Below are positions 42,933 through 51,430 of a stretch of 64,000 bases of DNA, in pieces. How positions within the stretch are numbered: the first letter of the stretch is position 1; each line of letters opens with the position of its first letter. Below the pieces are notes generated by a model. That model did not search any database, was not told the DNA's origin, and worked only from the letters and a program-made list of their open reading frames with translations. A program made the position numbers and the translations under genes. This stretch comes from Lachnospiraceae bacterium (GTDB taxonomy: Bacteria; Bacillota; Clostridia; Lachnospirales; Lachnospiraceae), in contig JAKSRM010000001.1 in assembly GCA_024403615.1 (NCBI GenBank), positions 124,001 to 188,000 on the forward strand, given 5' to 3'.

Positions 42933-45900
42933 ATGGAGACAAAAAAGATTAAAAAAGTACTTGTTGCAAACCGAGGCGAAATTGCTACCCGTGTTATCAG
43001 AGCCTGCTATGACTTAGGCCTGAACACCGTTGCAATTTATTCAAAAGAGGATATTTACAGCGAGCACCGTATTAAAGCAGATGAAGCTTATATGATCGGT
43101 GAAAGCTTAAGCCCTCTGGGAGCATATCTGGCTATTGATGAAATTGTTGATTTAGCAAAGAGAAAAAATGTTGATGCAATTCATCCTGGCTATGGATTCC
43201 TGGCAGAGAATGCAGACTTTGCAAAAGCTTGTGAAGATGCAGGTATTATTTTCATCGGACCGAACTCTACAGTTCTGGGACAGATGGGAGATAAACTTTC
43301 TGCAAAGGAAATGGCATTAAAATGTAACGTGCCTACAATTCCGGGAAGCAAAGAGCCGCTGAAAGATGCAGACGAGGCTCTGGCAAAAGCTATTGAATAT
43401 GGATTCCCGATCATTCTGAAAGCTGCTGCTGGCGGCGGTGGAAGAGGTATGAGAAGCTGCTTCAGTGAAGAAGAAGTAAAACCTGCCTTTGAATTAGTCC
43501 AGTCCGAAGCAAGAAAAGCTTTTGGTAATGACAATATTTTTATTGAGAAATTCCTTGTAGAACCGAAACATATTGAGGTTCAGATTTTAGCGGATAAATA
43601 TGGCAATACGGTTCATTTATTTGAACGTGACTGCTCCTTACAGAGAAGATATCAGAAGGTAGTAGAGTTTACTCCTGCTTGGTCTCTTTCCAAAGAAATT
43701 CGTGATTCCATCTGTGCAGATGCAGTAAAAATTGCAAAAGAAGTTAATTATGAAAATGCAGGAACTGTTGAGTTCTTAGTTGACCAGAGTACTGGCAAGC
43801 ATTATTTCATCGAAATGAATCCACGTATTCAGGTTGAGCATACGGTAACAGAAATGGTTACTGGCATCGACTTAGTTCGTGCGCAGATTCTGGTAGCGGA
43901 TGGAGCCCCTCTTTCTGACCCTATGATTGGTATTGAGAGTCAGGAAGACGTTACTGCTCGTGGTTATGCGATTCAGTGCCGTATTACAACCGAAGACCCT
44001 GCCAACAACTTTGCTCCGGACACAGGAAAGATTACGGCTTACCGTTCTTCCGGTGGTAATGGCGTACGTTTAGATGGTGCGAATACCTATGTTGGTTCTG
44101 TTATTACTCCATATTATGACAGCCTTCTTGTAAAAGTTACCTGTTATGATACGACTTTTGAAGGCGCCGTTCGTAAAGCGCTCCGTGCGATTACAGAAGC
44201 AACCATTCGTGGTGTTAAAACTAATGTTGGTTTCTTAAGTAATATCCTTACCAATGATGTTTTCCTCAGCGGTAAATGCTATACAAAATTTATTGATGAT
44301 ACTCCGGAATTATTCAACTTACCAGGCAGCAAAGACAGAGCTACCCGTATGTTGAAATATATTGGTAACATCGTAGTGAACGATCCTACTGCTGGCCGCA
44401 AGCTTTACGATACTCCTCGTTTTGTACAGACCAGTGGACAGCCGCCGAAAGCTGGATTGAAGCAACTTCTTGACGAAAAAGGTCCGGAAGCAGTTCGGGA
44501 TTGGGTTCTTGACCAGAAGAAACTTCTTGTTACGGATACTACGATGCGTGATGCTCATCAGAGCTTGTTGGCAACTCGTGTACGTACTAGAGATATGGTT
44601 AAGGGTGCGGACGCTATGGCGGAGATTCTTGCAGACGCATTCTCCTTTGAAATGTGGGGCGGCGCTACTTTTGATACCGCTTATCGTTTCCTGTATGAAG
44701 ATCCATGGGAAAGATTGGATTGGCTCAGAGAGGCGATTCCGAACGTTATGTTCCAGATGCTGCTCCGTGGCTCCAACCTGCTTGGATATTCCAGCTATCC
44801 GGATAATCAGGTACGTAAGTTTATCGAAGAGAGTGCAAAGGGCGGAATTGATGTATTCCGTGTATTCGATTCCCTGAACTGGATTCCAAATATGGAAGTA
44901 GCTATGGATGAAGTTCTGAAACAGAATAAGCTTCTGGAAGCTACTATGTGTTATACCGGTGATGTATCAGATCCTAGAAAAGACAGATACACTCTGGAAT
45001 ATTACGTAAATATGGCGAAGGAATTAGAGAAGAGAGGTGCTCATACCTTATGTATTAAGGATATGTCTGGTCTGCTGAAACCTTACGCTGCTAAGAAACT
45101 GATTAAAGCCCTGAAAGATGAAATAGGAATTCCTATCCATCTGCATACGCATGATACTTCCGGTACTCAGGTTGCTTCCTTACTTATGGCAGCAGAAGCA
45201 GGCGTAGATATTGTCGATCTGGCGATTTCTTCTATGTCTGGACTGACAAGTCAGCCATCGATGAACTCCGTTGTTTCAGCACTGAAAGGAACGGAAAGAG
45301 ATACTGGCCTGAACATTCATCAGTTAGAGCCATTAAGCGAGTATTGGGAAGATATTCGTCTTCGTTACGATTCCTTTGAATCCGAACTGAAGACTCCTTT
45401 AACCGACATTTATCGTTATGAAATTCCTGGCGGACAGTATACCAACCTTCGTCCACAGGTACAGAGCTTAGGTTTAGGCCATAGATTCAACGAAGTAAGA
45501 GAAATGTTCGTAACCGTTAACCAGATGTTGGGAGATATTGTAAAGGTTACTCCTTCTTCCAAGATGGTTGGTGACTTGGCGATTTTCATGGTTCAAAATG
45601 AACTGACTCCGGAAAATATCGTTGAAAGAGGCGCAGGTCTTGCTTTCCCTGACAGTGTTGTAAGTTACTTCAAAGGCATGATGGGTCAGCCAACCTGGGG
45701 CTTCCCAGAAGATATCCAGAAGGTAGTTCTGAAAGGTGAAGAACCGATTACCTGCCGTCCTGGAGATCTGTTAGATCCAATTAACTTTGAAGAAGTACAT
45801 GAACATCTGAAAGATTTCAAGAGCGAAGACCAGATTACAGACCGAGACCTGGTAAGCTGGGTAATGTTCCCGAAGGTTGTAGAAGATTTCTACAAGAAGA

Positions 45901-46370
45901 GAAAAGAGTACGGCTATATTACCAGATTAGGAAGCCATGTATTCTTCCATGGACTGGCTGTCGGTGAAACCAATAAAGTAAACATTGAAGATGGTAAGAC
46001 TCTGGTTATTAAATACTTGGGTAAGGGCGATTTAGATGAAGATGGTTATCGTACGGTTCACTTTGAACTGAACGGTTCTCTCCGTGATGTTAAGGTAAAA
46101 GATAATACCGCTTCTAAGAATAGCGTAGCTGTTCAGATGGCAGATCCTTCCGATAAGAGTGAAATCGGAGCTTCCATTCCTGGCGCCGTATCTAAGGTAA
46201 ACGTAAAAGTTGGCGATGTTGTAAAAGAAAACGATATTCTGGCTGTTATTGAGGCGATGAAGATGGAAACTTCTATTACCGCGAGAATGGCTGGTATCAT
46301 CGAAGAAGTATTGGTAAAACAGAACGATACGGTGAAGGCCGGACAGTTACTGATTAAGATTAAAGCTTGA
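42933..46370 (+). CDS. pyc: Pyruvate carboxylase
   Basis: 1145 residues from ATG 42933 (TTGGAGG 5 bases upstream; a TTG 12 bases earlier is the ribosome site itself). Single-chain enzyme making oxaloacetate from pyruvate, ATP and bicarbonate. Order: biotin carboxylase (about 5-455; AAAGGGGRGMR, FIEMNPRIQVEHTVTE), carboxyltransferase (about 530-800; TTMRDAHQSLLATRVR, HLHTHDTSG), PC tetramerisation part, and biotin carrier domain with EAMKME (Lys1110). Leader about 130 bases, with an extended -10 TGATAAAAT near 42880. Confidence 0.97.
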   Translation: METKKIKKVLVANRGEIATRVIRACYDLGLNTVAIYSKEDIYSEHRIKADEAYMIGESLSPLGAYLAIDEIVDLAKRKNVDAIHPGYGFLAENADFAKACEDAGIIFIGPNSTVLGQMGDKLSAKEMALKCNVPTIPGSKEPLKDADEALAKAIEYGFPIILKAAAGGGGRGMRSCFSEEEVKPAFELVQSEARKAFGNDNIFIEKFLVEPKHIEVQILADKYGNTVHLFERDCSLQRRYQKVVEFTPAWSLSKEIRDSICADAVKIAKEVNYENAGTVEFLVDQSTGKHYFIEMNPRIQVEHTVTEMVTGIDLVRAQILVADGAPLSDPMIGIESQEDVTARGYAIQCRITTEDPANNFAPDTGKITAYRSSGGNGVRLDGANTYVGSVITPYYDSLLVKVTCYDTTFEGAVRKALRAITEATIRGVKTNVGFLSNILTNDVFLSGKCYTKFIDDTPELFNLPGSKDRATRMLKYIGNIVVNDPTAGRKLYDTPRFVQTSGQPPKAGLKQLLDEKGPEAVRDWVLDQKKLLVTDTTMRDAHQSLLATRVRTRDMVKGADAMAEILADAFSFEMWGGATFDTAYRFLYEDPWERLDWLREAIPNVMFQMLLRGSNLLGYSSYPDNQVRKFIEESAKGGIDVFRVFDSLNWIPNMEVAMDEVLKQNKLLEATMCYTGDVSDPRKDRYTLEYYVNMAKELEKRGAHTLCIKDMSGLLKPYAAKKLIKALKDEIGIPIHLHTHDTSGTQVASLLMAAEAGVDIVDLAISSMSGLTSQPSMNSVVSALKGTERDTGLNIHQLEPLSEYWEDIRLRYDSFESELKTPLTDIYRYEIPGGQYTNLRPQVQSLGLGHRFNEVREMFVTVNQMLGDIVKVTPSSKMVGDLAIFMVQNELTPENIVERGAGLAFPDSVVSYFKGMMGQPTWGFPEDIQKVVLKGEEPITCRPGDLLDPINFEEVHEHLKDFKSEDQITDRDLVSWVMFPKVVEDFYKKRKEYGYITRLGSHVFFHGLAVGETNKVNIEDGKTLVIKYLGKGDLDEDGYRTVHFELNGSLRDVKVKDNTASKNSVAVQMADPSDKSEIGASIPGAVSKVNVKVGDVVKENDILAVIEAMKMETSITARMAGIIEEVLVKQNDTVKAGQLLIKIKA

Positions 46371-46418
46371 TATTTGCTGAAATAGATATAAAAAACAACA
46401 TAAATGATTTCAATTAAA

Positions 46419-46452
46419 AAGAGACAGGTGGGAATTATCCCACCTGTCTTTG
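46419..46452 (+). terminator. Terminator after pyc
   Basis: Perfect 12-bp stem AGACAGGTGGGA/TCCCACCTGTCT with an ATTA loop, A-tract before, short T-tract after. Confidence 0.82.
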
Positions 46453-46477
46453 CATAAGCGACGAGAAAAGTGCATTA

Positions 46478-46740
46478 TCGCAAGAATGTTGAGATATGTA
46501 CGGGTTCCTAAACGCTTCTCTGCAAGAATGTTGAGATATGTACAGGTTCAAAAGTAGAATATTGCGAAAAAGCTGAGATATGTACGCATTGTGGCATCAT
46601 ATAGAGTCGAATAATTGAAAAAAGCCGTACATATCTCGATTTTTTCACAGAAAAAGAGAAGCGGAGCCGTACATATCTCAACAATTTTGCAGAGAAAGAG
46701 AACAGGGGGTGTACATATCTCAACAATTTTGCTGAAAACA
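46478..46740. repeat. Repeat locus B: head-to-head 42-bp arrays (3+3 cores)
   Basis: In the 572-base gap between pyc and the ArsR gene. Forward cores GTTGAGATATGTAC start at 46488, 46530 and 46572 (third has GCTG), exactly 42 apart. Reverse cores GTACATATCTC start at 46627, 46669 and 46711, again exactly 42 apart. The inner cores are separated by 41 bases rather than 10 as in locus A. AAGAAT or GCGAAAAA precedes forward cores, and AATTTTGC follows two of the three reverse cores, the same flanks as at locus A. Between units the sequence varies. No gene recognised; 46741-46834 holds no other clear feature. Confidence 0.9.
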
Positions 46741-46834
46741 GAAAAAAAGAGTACCTGCGTCCGAAAGTCTCTTTTTGGACTGCGGTTTATGAGGAACTCA
46801 CCCAAAAGCAGACAAGTAAAAGAGTGATTTTGCA

Positions 46835-46863
46835 TTGACTTTTGAAAAGGAGGTGTGTAAAAT
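46835..46863 (+). promoter_or_regulatory. Promoter of arsR-feoAB
   Basis: TTGACT (46835-46840), 17 bases, TAAAAT (46858-46863). Start of transcription near 46870, immediately before the paired operators. A second TATAAT at 46869-46874 has no -35 at a usable distance. Confidence 0.6.
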
Positions 46864-46876
46864 CAAAATATAATAA

Positions 46877-46918
46877 TTGAACAAGTATTCAAATGTTCAA
46901 AGGAACAAGTGTTCAAAT
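46877..46918. promoter_or_regulatory. Paired ArsR-type operators
   Basis: Two copies of GAACAAGTrTTCAAAT start at 46879 and 46903, 24 bases apart. The second is a perfect dyad GAACA-AG-TGTTC; the first is TATTC on the right. This matches the TGAACA...TGTTCA sites of SmtB/CadC-type repressors. They lie just after the start of transcription of the gene for such a repressor. Confidence 0.75.
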
Positions 46919-46942
46919 TATTGAAAGGATGAAAGGTGAACT

Positions 46943-47278
46943 ATGGCAGAGCAGTATTCAACCATAGCAGAAGAAATCAAGAACAAACTTCCGGCAGACG
47001 AGATTATTTATGATTTAGCAGAAGTTTTTAAGGTTTTTGGTGACTCGACCCGGACGAAAATTTTAAGCTGTCTTACTTTTGGAGAACTGAAAGTAAGCGA
47101 TATAGCAGAAGCATGTCAGATGAGTGTTTCAGCTGTTTCCCATCAGTTACGGATTTTAAGAAATGCAAAGCTGATCCGTGGAAGAAAAGATGGAAAAGAA
47201 GTAATCTACGCTCTGGATGATAAGCATGTAGAGCTGATTATTGAATGCGGCTTATCCCATCTGCGGGAAGAAGACTAA
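46943..47278 (+). CDS. ArsR/SmtB-family metal-sensing repressor
   Basis: 111 residues. Winged helix with recognition helix around MSVSAVSHQLRILRNAKL. The C-terminal helix carries Asp93, His95, His106 and Glu109, with the spacing D-x-H-x10-H-x2-E of the zinc-sensing alpha-5 site of SmtB. The cysteine site of ArsR/CadC proteins (ELCVCD) is absent (ELKVSD). It therefore probably senses zinc or a similar ion, and represses its own promoter through the operators just upstream. It is followed by feoAB after 40 bases. Confidence 0.9.
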   Translation: MAEQYSTIAEEIKNKLPADEIIYDLAEVFKVFGDSTRTKILSCLTFGELKVSDIAEACQMSVSAVSHQLRILRNAKLIRGRKDGKEVIYALDDKHVELIIECGLSHLREED

Positions 47279-47318
47279 TAAAGTGCAATAAAAAGCACGG
47301 AATGAGAGAAAAACGAAA

Positions 47319-49874
47319 TTGAATTGCAATAATTGTAATAGTGATAAAAATTGTAGCGGATGCTCTGGATTGGATGCGTTAAAGGCGGCAATTGGTCCAA
47401 ATAAAAAAGAAGAGCCGTTGCCAAAAGAATCTGTTTTTGTTCAGGAAAAGAGGGAAACAGAAGCAAATTACGGATATAAAAAGACTATCACAGGAAGAAC
47501 CCTGAAGAATCTGGAAATCGGACAAAGTGCAATTATATCCAACGTTGGTGGAGAAGGTTTCCACCGTCAGCATTTCTTGGACATGGGAGTTATCCCAGAA
47601 GCAGAAATCACTTTGGTAAAATATGCGCCTATGGGAGATCCAGCAGAATACCGAATTCATGGTTATGAGCTGACCTTGCGATTAAGCGATGCAGAAAAAA
47701 TAGAAATCGGAGAGCCTTATTTTTCTGAAGACGAAGAGCATGAAATCCATCATGCCCATACTCATAGAGACGCCTCCAACAGAGAACTTTTCAAAGAGTC
47801 CGCCCATCCTGGCTTTGGTGAAGGCGGAAAATATCATACAAAATCCGACGGCGATGAATTGCCAAAAGGTACCTTGCTGACCTTTGCGCTTGCGGGAAAC
47901 CAGAACTGTGGAAAAACCACTTTGTTTAATCAGCTGACTGGTTCCAATCAGCATGTGGGAAATTTCCCCGGTGTAACCGTTGACCGAAAAGGCGGAGAAA
48001 TTAAGGAACATCCAGGCACCGAAGTAACGGACCTTCCAGGCATTTATTCCCTTTCTCCGTATAGCGATGAAGAGATTGTTTCTCGTCAGTTTATTCTGGA
48101 AGAAAATCCAAAAGGAATCATCAACATTGTTGATGCAACAAATATTGAACGAAATCTGTATTTAACCATGCAGTTAATGGAACTGGAGGTTCCAATCTGC
48201 CTTGCGTTAAATATGATGGATGAAGTAAGGGCCAATGGGGGAACCATTGATGTTAACAAAATGGAAGACCTTTTAGGAATTCCTGTGGTGCCGATTTCTG
48301 CAGCAAAAGACGAAGGCATCCACGAGCTGGTTCATCATGCCATTCATGTAGCGAAGTATCAGGAAAAACCAGGAAGAACAGACTTCTGTAGTTCTGATAA
48401 AAATGGTGGCGCGGTACATCGATGTATTCACGGTATTATGCATCTGATTTGGGATCATGCGGAAGCTGCAGGAATTCCAGTTCGATTTGCAGCCAGCAAA
48501 TTAATCGAGGGAGATCCTTTAATTGAGGACGCCCTGAATTTGACCCAAAACGAAAAAGAGACCATCGAGCATATTATTGTGCAGATGGAAGAAGAACGAG
48601 GTTTGGATCGGGCAGCAGCCATTGCGGATATGAGATTTGCCTTTATTTTCGACCTGTGCCGTCAATGTGTTGTGAAGCCGAAAGAAAGTAAAGAACATAA
48701 ATTCAGCCAGAAACTGGATAAAGTCCTGACCGGAAAATGGACCTCCATTCCTTTATTCGTAGCGATTATGGCTTTGGTATTCTTCCTGACCTTTAATGTC
48801 ATCGGAGGAAATCTGCAAAATCTCCTGCAGATGGGAATCGGAGCCCTGACGAATTTAGTGGATCATCTTTTGACGGCAGGCAATGTAAATGCGGTCATTC
48901 ACTCGTTGCTAATTGATGGCATTTTTAGTGGCGTAGGAACGGTTCTTTCCTTTGTACCAATTATCGTTGTCCTGTTTCTGTTCCTTTCGCTGCTGGAAGA
49001 TACGGGCTATATGGCCAGAGTTGCCTTTGTTATGGATAAACTCTTAAGAAAAATCGGTCTTTCCGGAAAGAGCGTGGTTCCGATGCTGATTGGATTTGGT
49101 TGTACCGTTCCAGGCGTTATGTCTACGAGAACCCTTTCCTCGGAGCGTGACCGTAAAATGACCATTATGCTGACTCCGTTTATGAGTTGCTCGGCAAAAC
49201 TTCCGGTTTATGCGTTTTTTGCCAAGGCATTTTTCCCAGAATGCGCATGGCTGATTATGGTTGCAATGTATTTCATCGGAATCCTGGTGGGTATTATTGT
49301 GGCCTTAGTAGCGAAGAGAACCGGATTTAAGGGCGAAGCAGTTCCTTTCGTTATGGAACTGCCAAATTATCGTTTGCCGGGAGTTAAAAATGTTCTTCAT
49401 TTAATGTGGGATAAAACCAAAGACTTTTTAAAGAAAGCCTTCACCGTAATTTTAATTGCGACCATTGTCATCTGGTTCCTGCAAACCTTTAATTTCCATC
49501 TGACTATGGTAGATGATTCTTCTCAGTCCATGCTGGCGGTAATTGCAGGCCTTATTTCACCAATCTTTAAGCCGTTTGGTTTTGGCGACTGGAGAGTAGT
49601 AACGGCTCTGATCAGCGGATTTATGGCGAAAGAAAGCGTAGTATCGACCTTGTCTATTCTGTATGGAGGAATGCAGGGATTGATTCTGTCTATTTCACCA
49701 ATGTCAGCCTTTGCCTTATTAGTATTCTGCCTTCTTTACACTCCATGTGTGGCAGCCATTGCTTCCATCCGTAGAGAACTGGGCGTAAAATGGAGCTTGG
49801 GAATTGTGGTAGGACAATGCATTCTGGCCTATGTCTGCGCAGGGCTGGTTACTTTGATTGGATTGATATTTTAG
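47319..49874 (+). CDS. feoB: Ferrous iron transporter, FeoA-FeoB fusion
   Basis: 851 residues. A Cys-rich start (CNNCNSDKNCSGC) leads to a FeoA-like SH3 domain (about 50-130), a His-rich linker (HEIHHAHTHRD), then the FeoB G protein (G1 GNQNCGKTT near 193-201, G3 DLPGIYSLSPYS, NMMDE) and the membrane part with gate repeats (about 475-850). Brings Fe2+ into the cell. The start is TTG with only a weak GAGAG site, chosen because no ATG is available before the FeoA domain. Placed under an SmtB-type repressor. Confidence 0.92.
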   Translation: MNCNNCNSDKNCSGCSGLDALKAAIGPNKKEEPLPKESVFVQEKRETEANYGYKKTITGRTLKNLEIGQSAIISNVGGEGFHRQHFLDMGVIPEAEITLVKYAPMGDPAEYRIHGYELTLRLSDAEKIEIGEPYFSEDEEHEIHHAHTHRDASNRELFKESAHPGFGEGGKYHTKSDGDELPKGTLLTFALAGNQNCGKTTLFNQLTGSNQHVGNFPGVTVDRKGGEIKEHPGTEVTDLPGIYSLSPYSDEEIVSRQFILEENPKGIINIVDATNIERNLYLTMQLMELEVPICLALNMMDEVRANGGTIDVNKMEDLLGIPVVPISAAKDEGIHELVHHAIHVAKYQEKPGRTDFCSSDKNGGAVHRCIHGIMHLIWDHAEAAGIPVRFAASKLIEGDPLIEDALNLTQNEKETIEHIIVQMEEERGLDRAAAIADMRFAFIFDLCRQCVVKPKESKEHKFSQKLDKVLTGKWTSIPLFVAIMALVFFLTFNVIGGNLQNLLQMGIGALTNLVDHLLTAGNVNAVIHSLLIDGIFSGVGTVLSFVPIIVVLFLFLSLLEDTGYMARVAFVMDKLLRKIGLSGKSVVPMLIGFGCTVPGVMSTRTLSSERDRKMTIMLTPFMSCSAKLPVYAFFAKAFFPECAWLIMVAMYFIGILVGIIVALVAKRTGFKGEAVPFVMELPNYRLPGVKNVLHLMWDKTKDFLKKAFTVILIATIVIWFLQTFNFHLTMVDDSSQSMLAVIAGLISPIFKPFGFGDWRVVTALISGFMAKESVVSTLSILYGGMQGLILSISPMSAFALLVFCLLYTPCVAAIASIRRELGVKWSLGIVVGQCILAYVCAGLVTLIGLIF

Positions 49875-49890
49875 ACAGTTTTGTTATAAT
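49863..49890 (+). promoter_or_regulatory. Promoter of gtrA, predicting a leaderless mRNA
   Basis: TTGATA (49863-49868), 16 bases, perfect TATAAT (49885-49890). The gtrA ATG is at 49898, the expected start of transcription, and no ribosome site exists between. Confidence 0.6.
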
Positions 49891-49897
49891 TTTTTTC

Positions 49898-50320
49898 ATG
49901 GATAAAATAAAAGCCCTCTGGGTAAAGTATAAAGAAATAATTACATACGTGTTTTTTGGCTTTGTAACAACAGTAGTAAATTACGGTGTTTTTGCTTTAT
50001 GTGGACATGTATTTCACTTTGATGTAGTTATTTCTAATGCCATTGCCTGGATTCTGGCGGTCATCGTAGCTTTTATTACCAATAAACTTTGGGTATTTGA
50101 AAGCAAAAAGCGGGATGCGAAAACTCTGGGAAGAGAATTTGTAGAGTTTGTAGTGGGCCGTTTGATCACATTAGCTTTAGAATCGGTCCTGTTATGGATC
50201 TTTGTAGACAAATTAGGTGTAAACGACCTGATTATGAAAATCATAACCAGCGTTATCGTTATGGCCGTAAACTATATATTTAGCAAGTTCATTATTTTCA
50301 AAAAGAAAAAAGCGGAATGA
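49898..50320 (+). CDS. GtrA/GtcA-family membrane protein
   Basis: 140 residues from ATG 49898. Four membrane helices with the family pattern EIITYVFFGFVTTVVNYG...FITNKLWVFES and NYIFSKFIIFKKKK. GtrA/GtcA proteins are thought to flip lipid-linked sugars made by a partner GT2 enzyme. A GT2 gene and a YfhO gene follow at 51.4 and 52.4 kb, the set known in Bacillus as GtcA-CsbB-YfhO. The coding 3' end overlaps the terminator of the convergent tRNA-Thr. Confidence 0.9.
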   Translation: MDKIKALWVKYKEIITYVFFGFVTTVVNYGVFALCGHVFHFDVVISNAIAWILAVIVAFITNKLWVFESKKRDAKTLGREFVEFVVGRLITLALESVLLWIFVDKLGVNDLIMKIITSVIVMAVNYIFSKFIIFKKKKAE

Positions 50321-50336
50321 ACATATCATCCCGCTT
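50306..50336 (-). terminator. Terminator of tRNA-Thr
   Basis: On the minus strand AAGCGGGATGA pairs with TCATTCCGCTT (one G-T) around TATGT, then TTTTTTC. It lies over the last codons of gtrA. Confidence 0.8.
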
Positions 50337-50339
50337 CCG

Positions 50340-50413
50340 AGCTACTGGCCAGAATCGAACTGGTGACCTCGTCATTACCAATGACGCGCTCATACCGACT
50401 GAGCTACAGTAGC
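50340..50413 (-). tRNA. tRNA-Thr(GGT)
   Basis: 74-base cloverleaf on the minus strand. Acceptor GCTACTG/CAGTAGC, D arm GCTCAGTCGGTATGAGC, anticodon arm CGTCA-TTGGTAA-TGACG with anticodon GGT, T arm ACCAG-TTCGATT-CTGGC. CCA not encoded. Confidence 0.95.
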
Positions 50414-50438
50414 ATAGGTTATGCAAAAGCACTTGGAA

Positions 50439-50467
50439 ATAATACAATAAAATTGAAATGATTTCAA
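50439..50467 (-). promoter_or_regulatory. Promoter of tRNA-Thr
   Basis: On the minus strand TTGAAA (plus 50462-50467), 17 bases, TATTAT (plus 50439-50444). It overlaps the start of the divergent lipoprotein gene and a TACAAT -10-like box for that gene at 50443-50448. Confidence 0.6.
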
Positions 50468-51429
50468 CACGAAATAATAAAAACTCTATAATATTTTTTT
50501 TGCGCAGGGTAGCAATCGTTCTCAGCACGGTTATTTTTGCTGTTTTTTTGCTTACTGGATGCAGCGAAATTAAACTTTCCAGAAAGGATAAAGGCGAATT
50601 TCTGGCGGTAGATGATATTACTCTTTCCAAAGAAGAGGCGATATTTGCTTTGTTGGAACAAAAGTACCTCTATGAAGGAAGCTCAAAGGATACTTCCATT
50701 TGGTCGAAAAAGACTGGCTCTGGAACCATGGATGAGTATGTAAAGGAAGCGGTACTGGATGAACTGACGAAATGGACGGCTGCCGTAGTTATGGCAGATA
50801 AGCTGGGCATTTATATGACCGATGAAGACAAAAACGCGGCCGGAAAAGCGGCAGAGGAATTATACGACCGGATCATATCCGTTTCTCACAGCAGTACTTA
50901 TACAACCAATCTGGAAGCTGCCAGAGACCTGTATGTCAAAAAAGCTACCTATGATTTGGTTTTTGATAGCGTGACGAAAGGATTGGAAGAAACCATAACA
51001 GAGGAATCCACGAAAGTTATTAAAGTAAATTATTGCATGATTCCGGTAAAGGCCGGCTATGACGAAGTGAGGTCTTGTTATGACCAGCTGAAAGCAGGAG
51101 CATCTTTTGAAACCGTCTTTACGGAAGCTGGATATGAGCCGGTAATGGGTCAGCAGATGGCTCGCGGAACCATGAATAGTAATTTTGAATCGGTTGCCTT
51201 TGCTCTAGTGGACGGAGAACTTAGCGAAATCGTGGAAAGCAAAGACGGTTATTATATTATCCAGTGTGTGGAAGATAAAATGACGGAAGAGTCTGCAGCC
51301 AATTATGACGAGACGCTGATGAATGCAAAGAATGAAAAGTTTAATGACTACTATATTAATTTTGCGAAAGAGCATAAATTAAGTTTGGATAAGAGTTACT
51401 GGAAAAAGATTAAAATGACAGGACTGTAA
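50458..51429 (+). CDS. PrsA/SurA-like lipoprotein, peptidyl-prolyl isomerase type
   Basis: 323 residues. A lipoprotein signal (hydrophobic core then LLTGCS, Cys about 35) places it on the outer face of the membrane. A SurA-like N-terminal helical part is followed by a parvulin-like domain (about 180-285; VNYCMIPVKAGYDEVRSCYDQL, ARGTMNSNFESVAFALVDGELS). It probably helps fold exported proteins. Start uncertain: ATG 50458 has no ribosome site and lies about 10 bases after TACAAT; a TTG at 50500 would give a shorter signal peptide. Confidence 0.82.
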   Translation: MISTRNNKNSIIFFLRRVAIVLSTVIFAVFLLTGCSEIKLSRKDKGEFLAVDDITLSKEEAIFALLEQKYLYEGSSKDTSIWSKKTGSGTMDEYVKEAVLDELTKWTAAVVMADKLGIYMTDEDKNAAGKAAEELYDRIISVSHSSTYTTNLEAARDLYVKKATYDLVFDSVTKGLEETITEESTKVIKVNYCMIPVKAGYDEVRSCYDQLKAGASFETVFTEAGYEPVMGQQMARGTMNSNFESVAFALVDGELSEIVESKDGYYIIQCVEDKMTEESAANYDETLMNAKNEKFNDYYINFAKEHKLSLDKSYWKKIKMTGL

Positions 51430-51430
51430 A

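Noticed and set aside
46835..46874. TTGACT paired with TATAAT at 46869
   Set aside because: The spacer would be 28 bases; TAAAAT at 46858 gives the proper 17.
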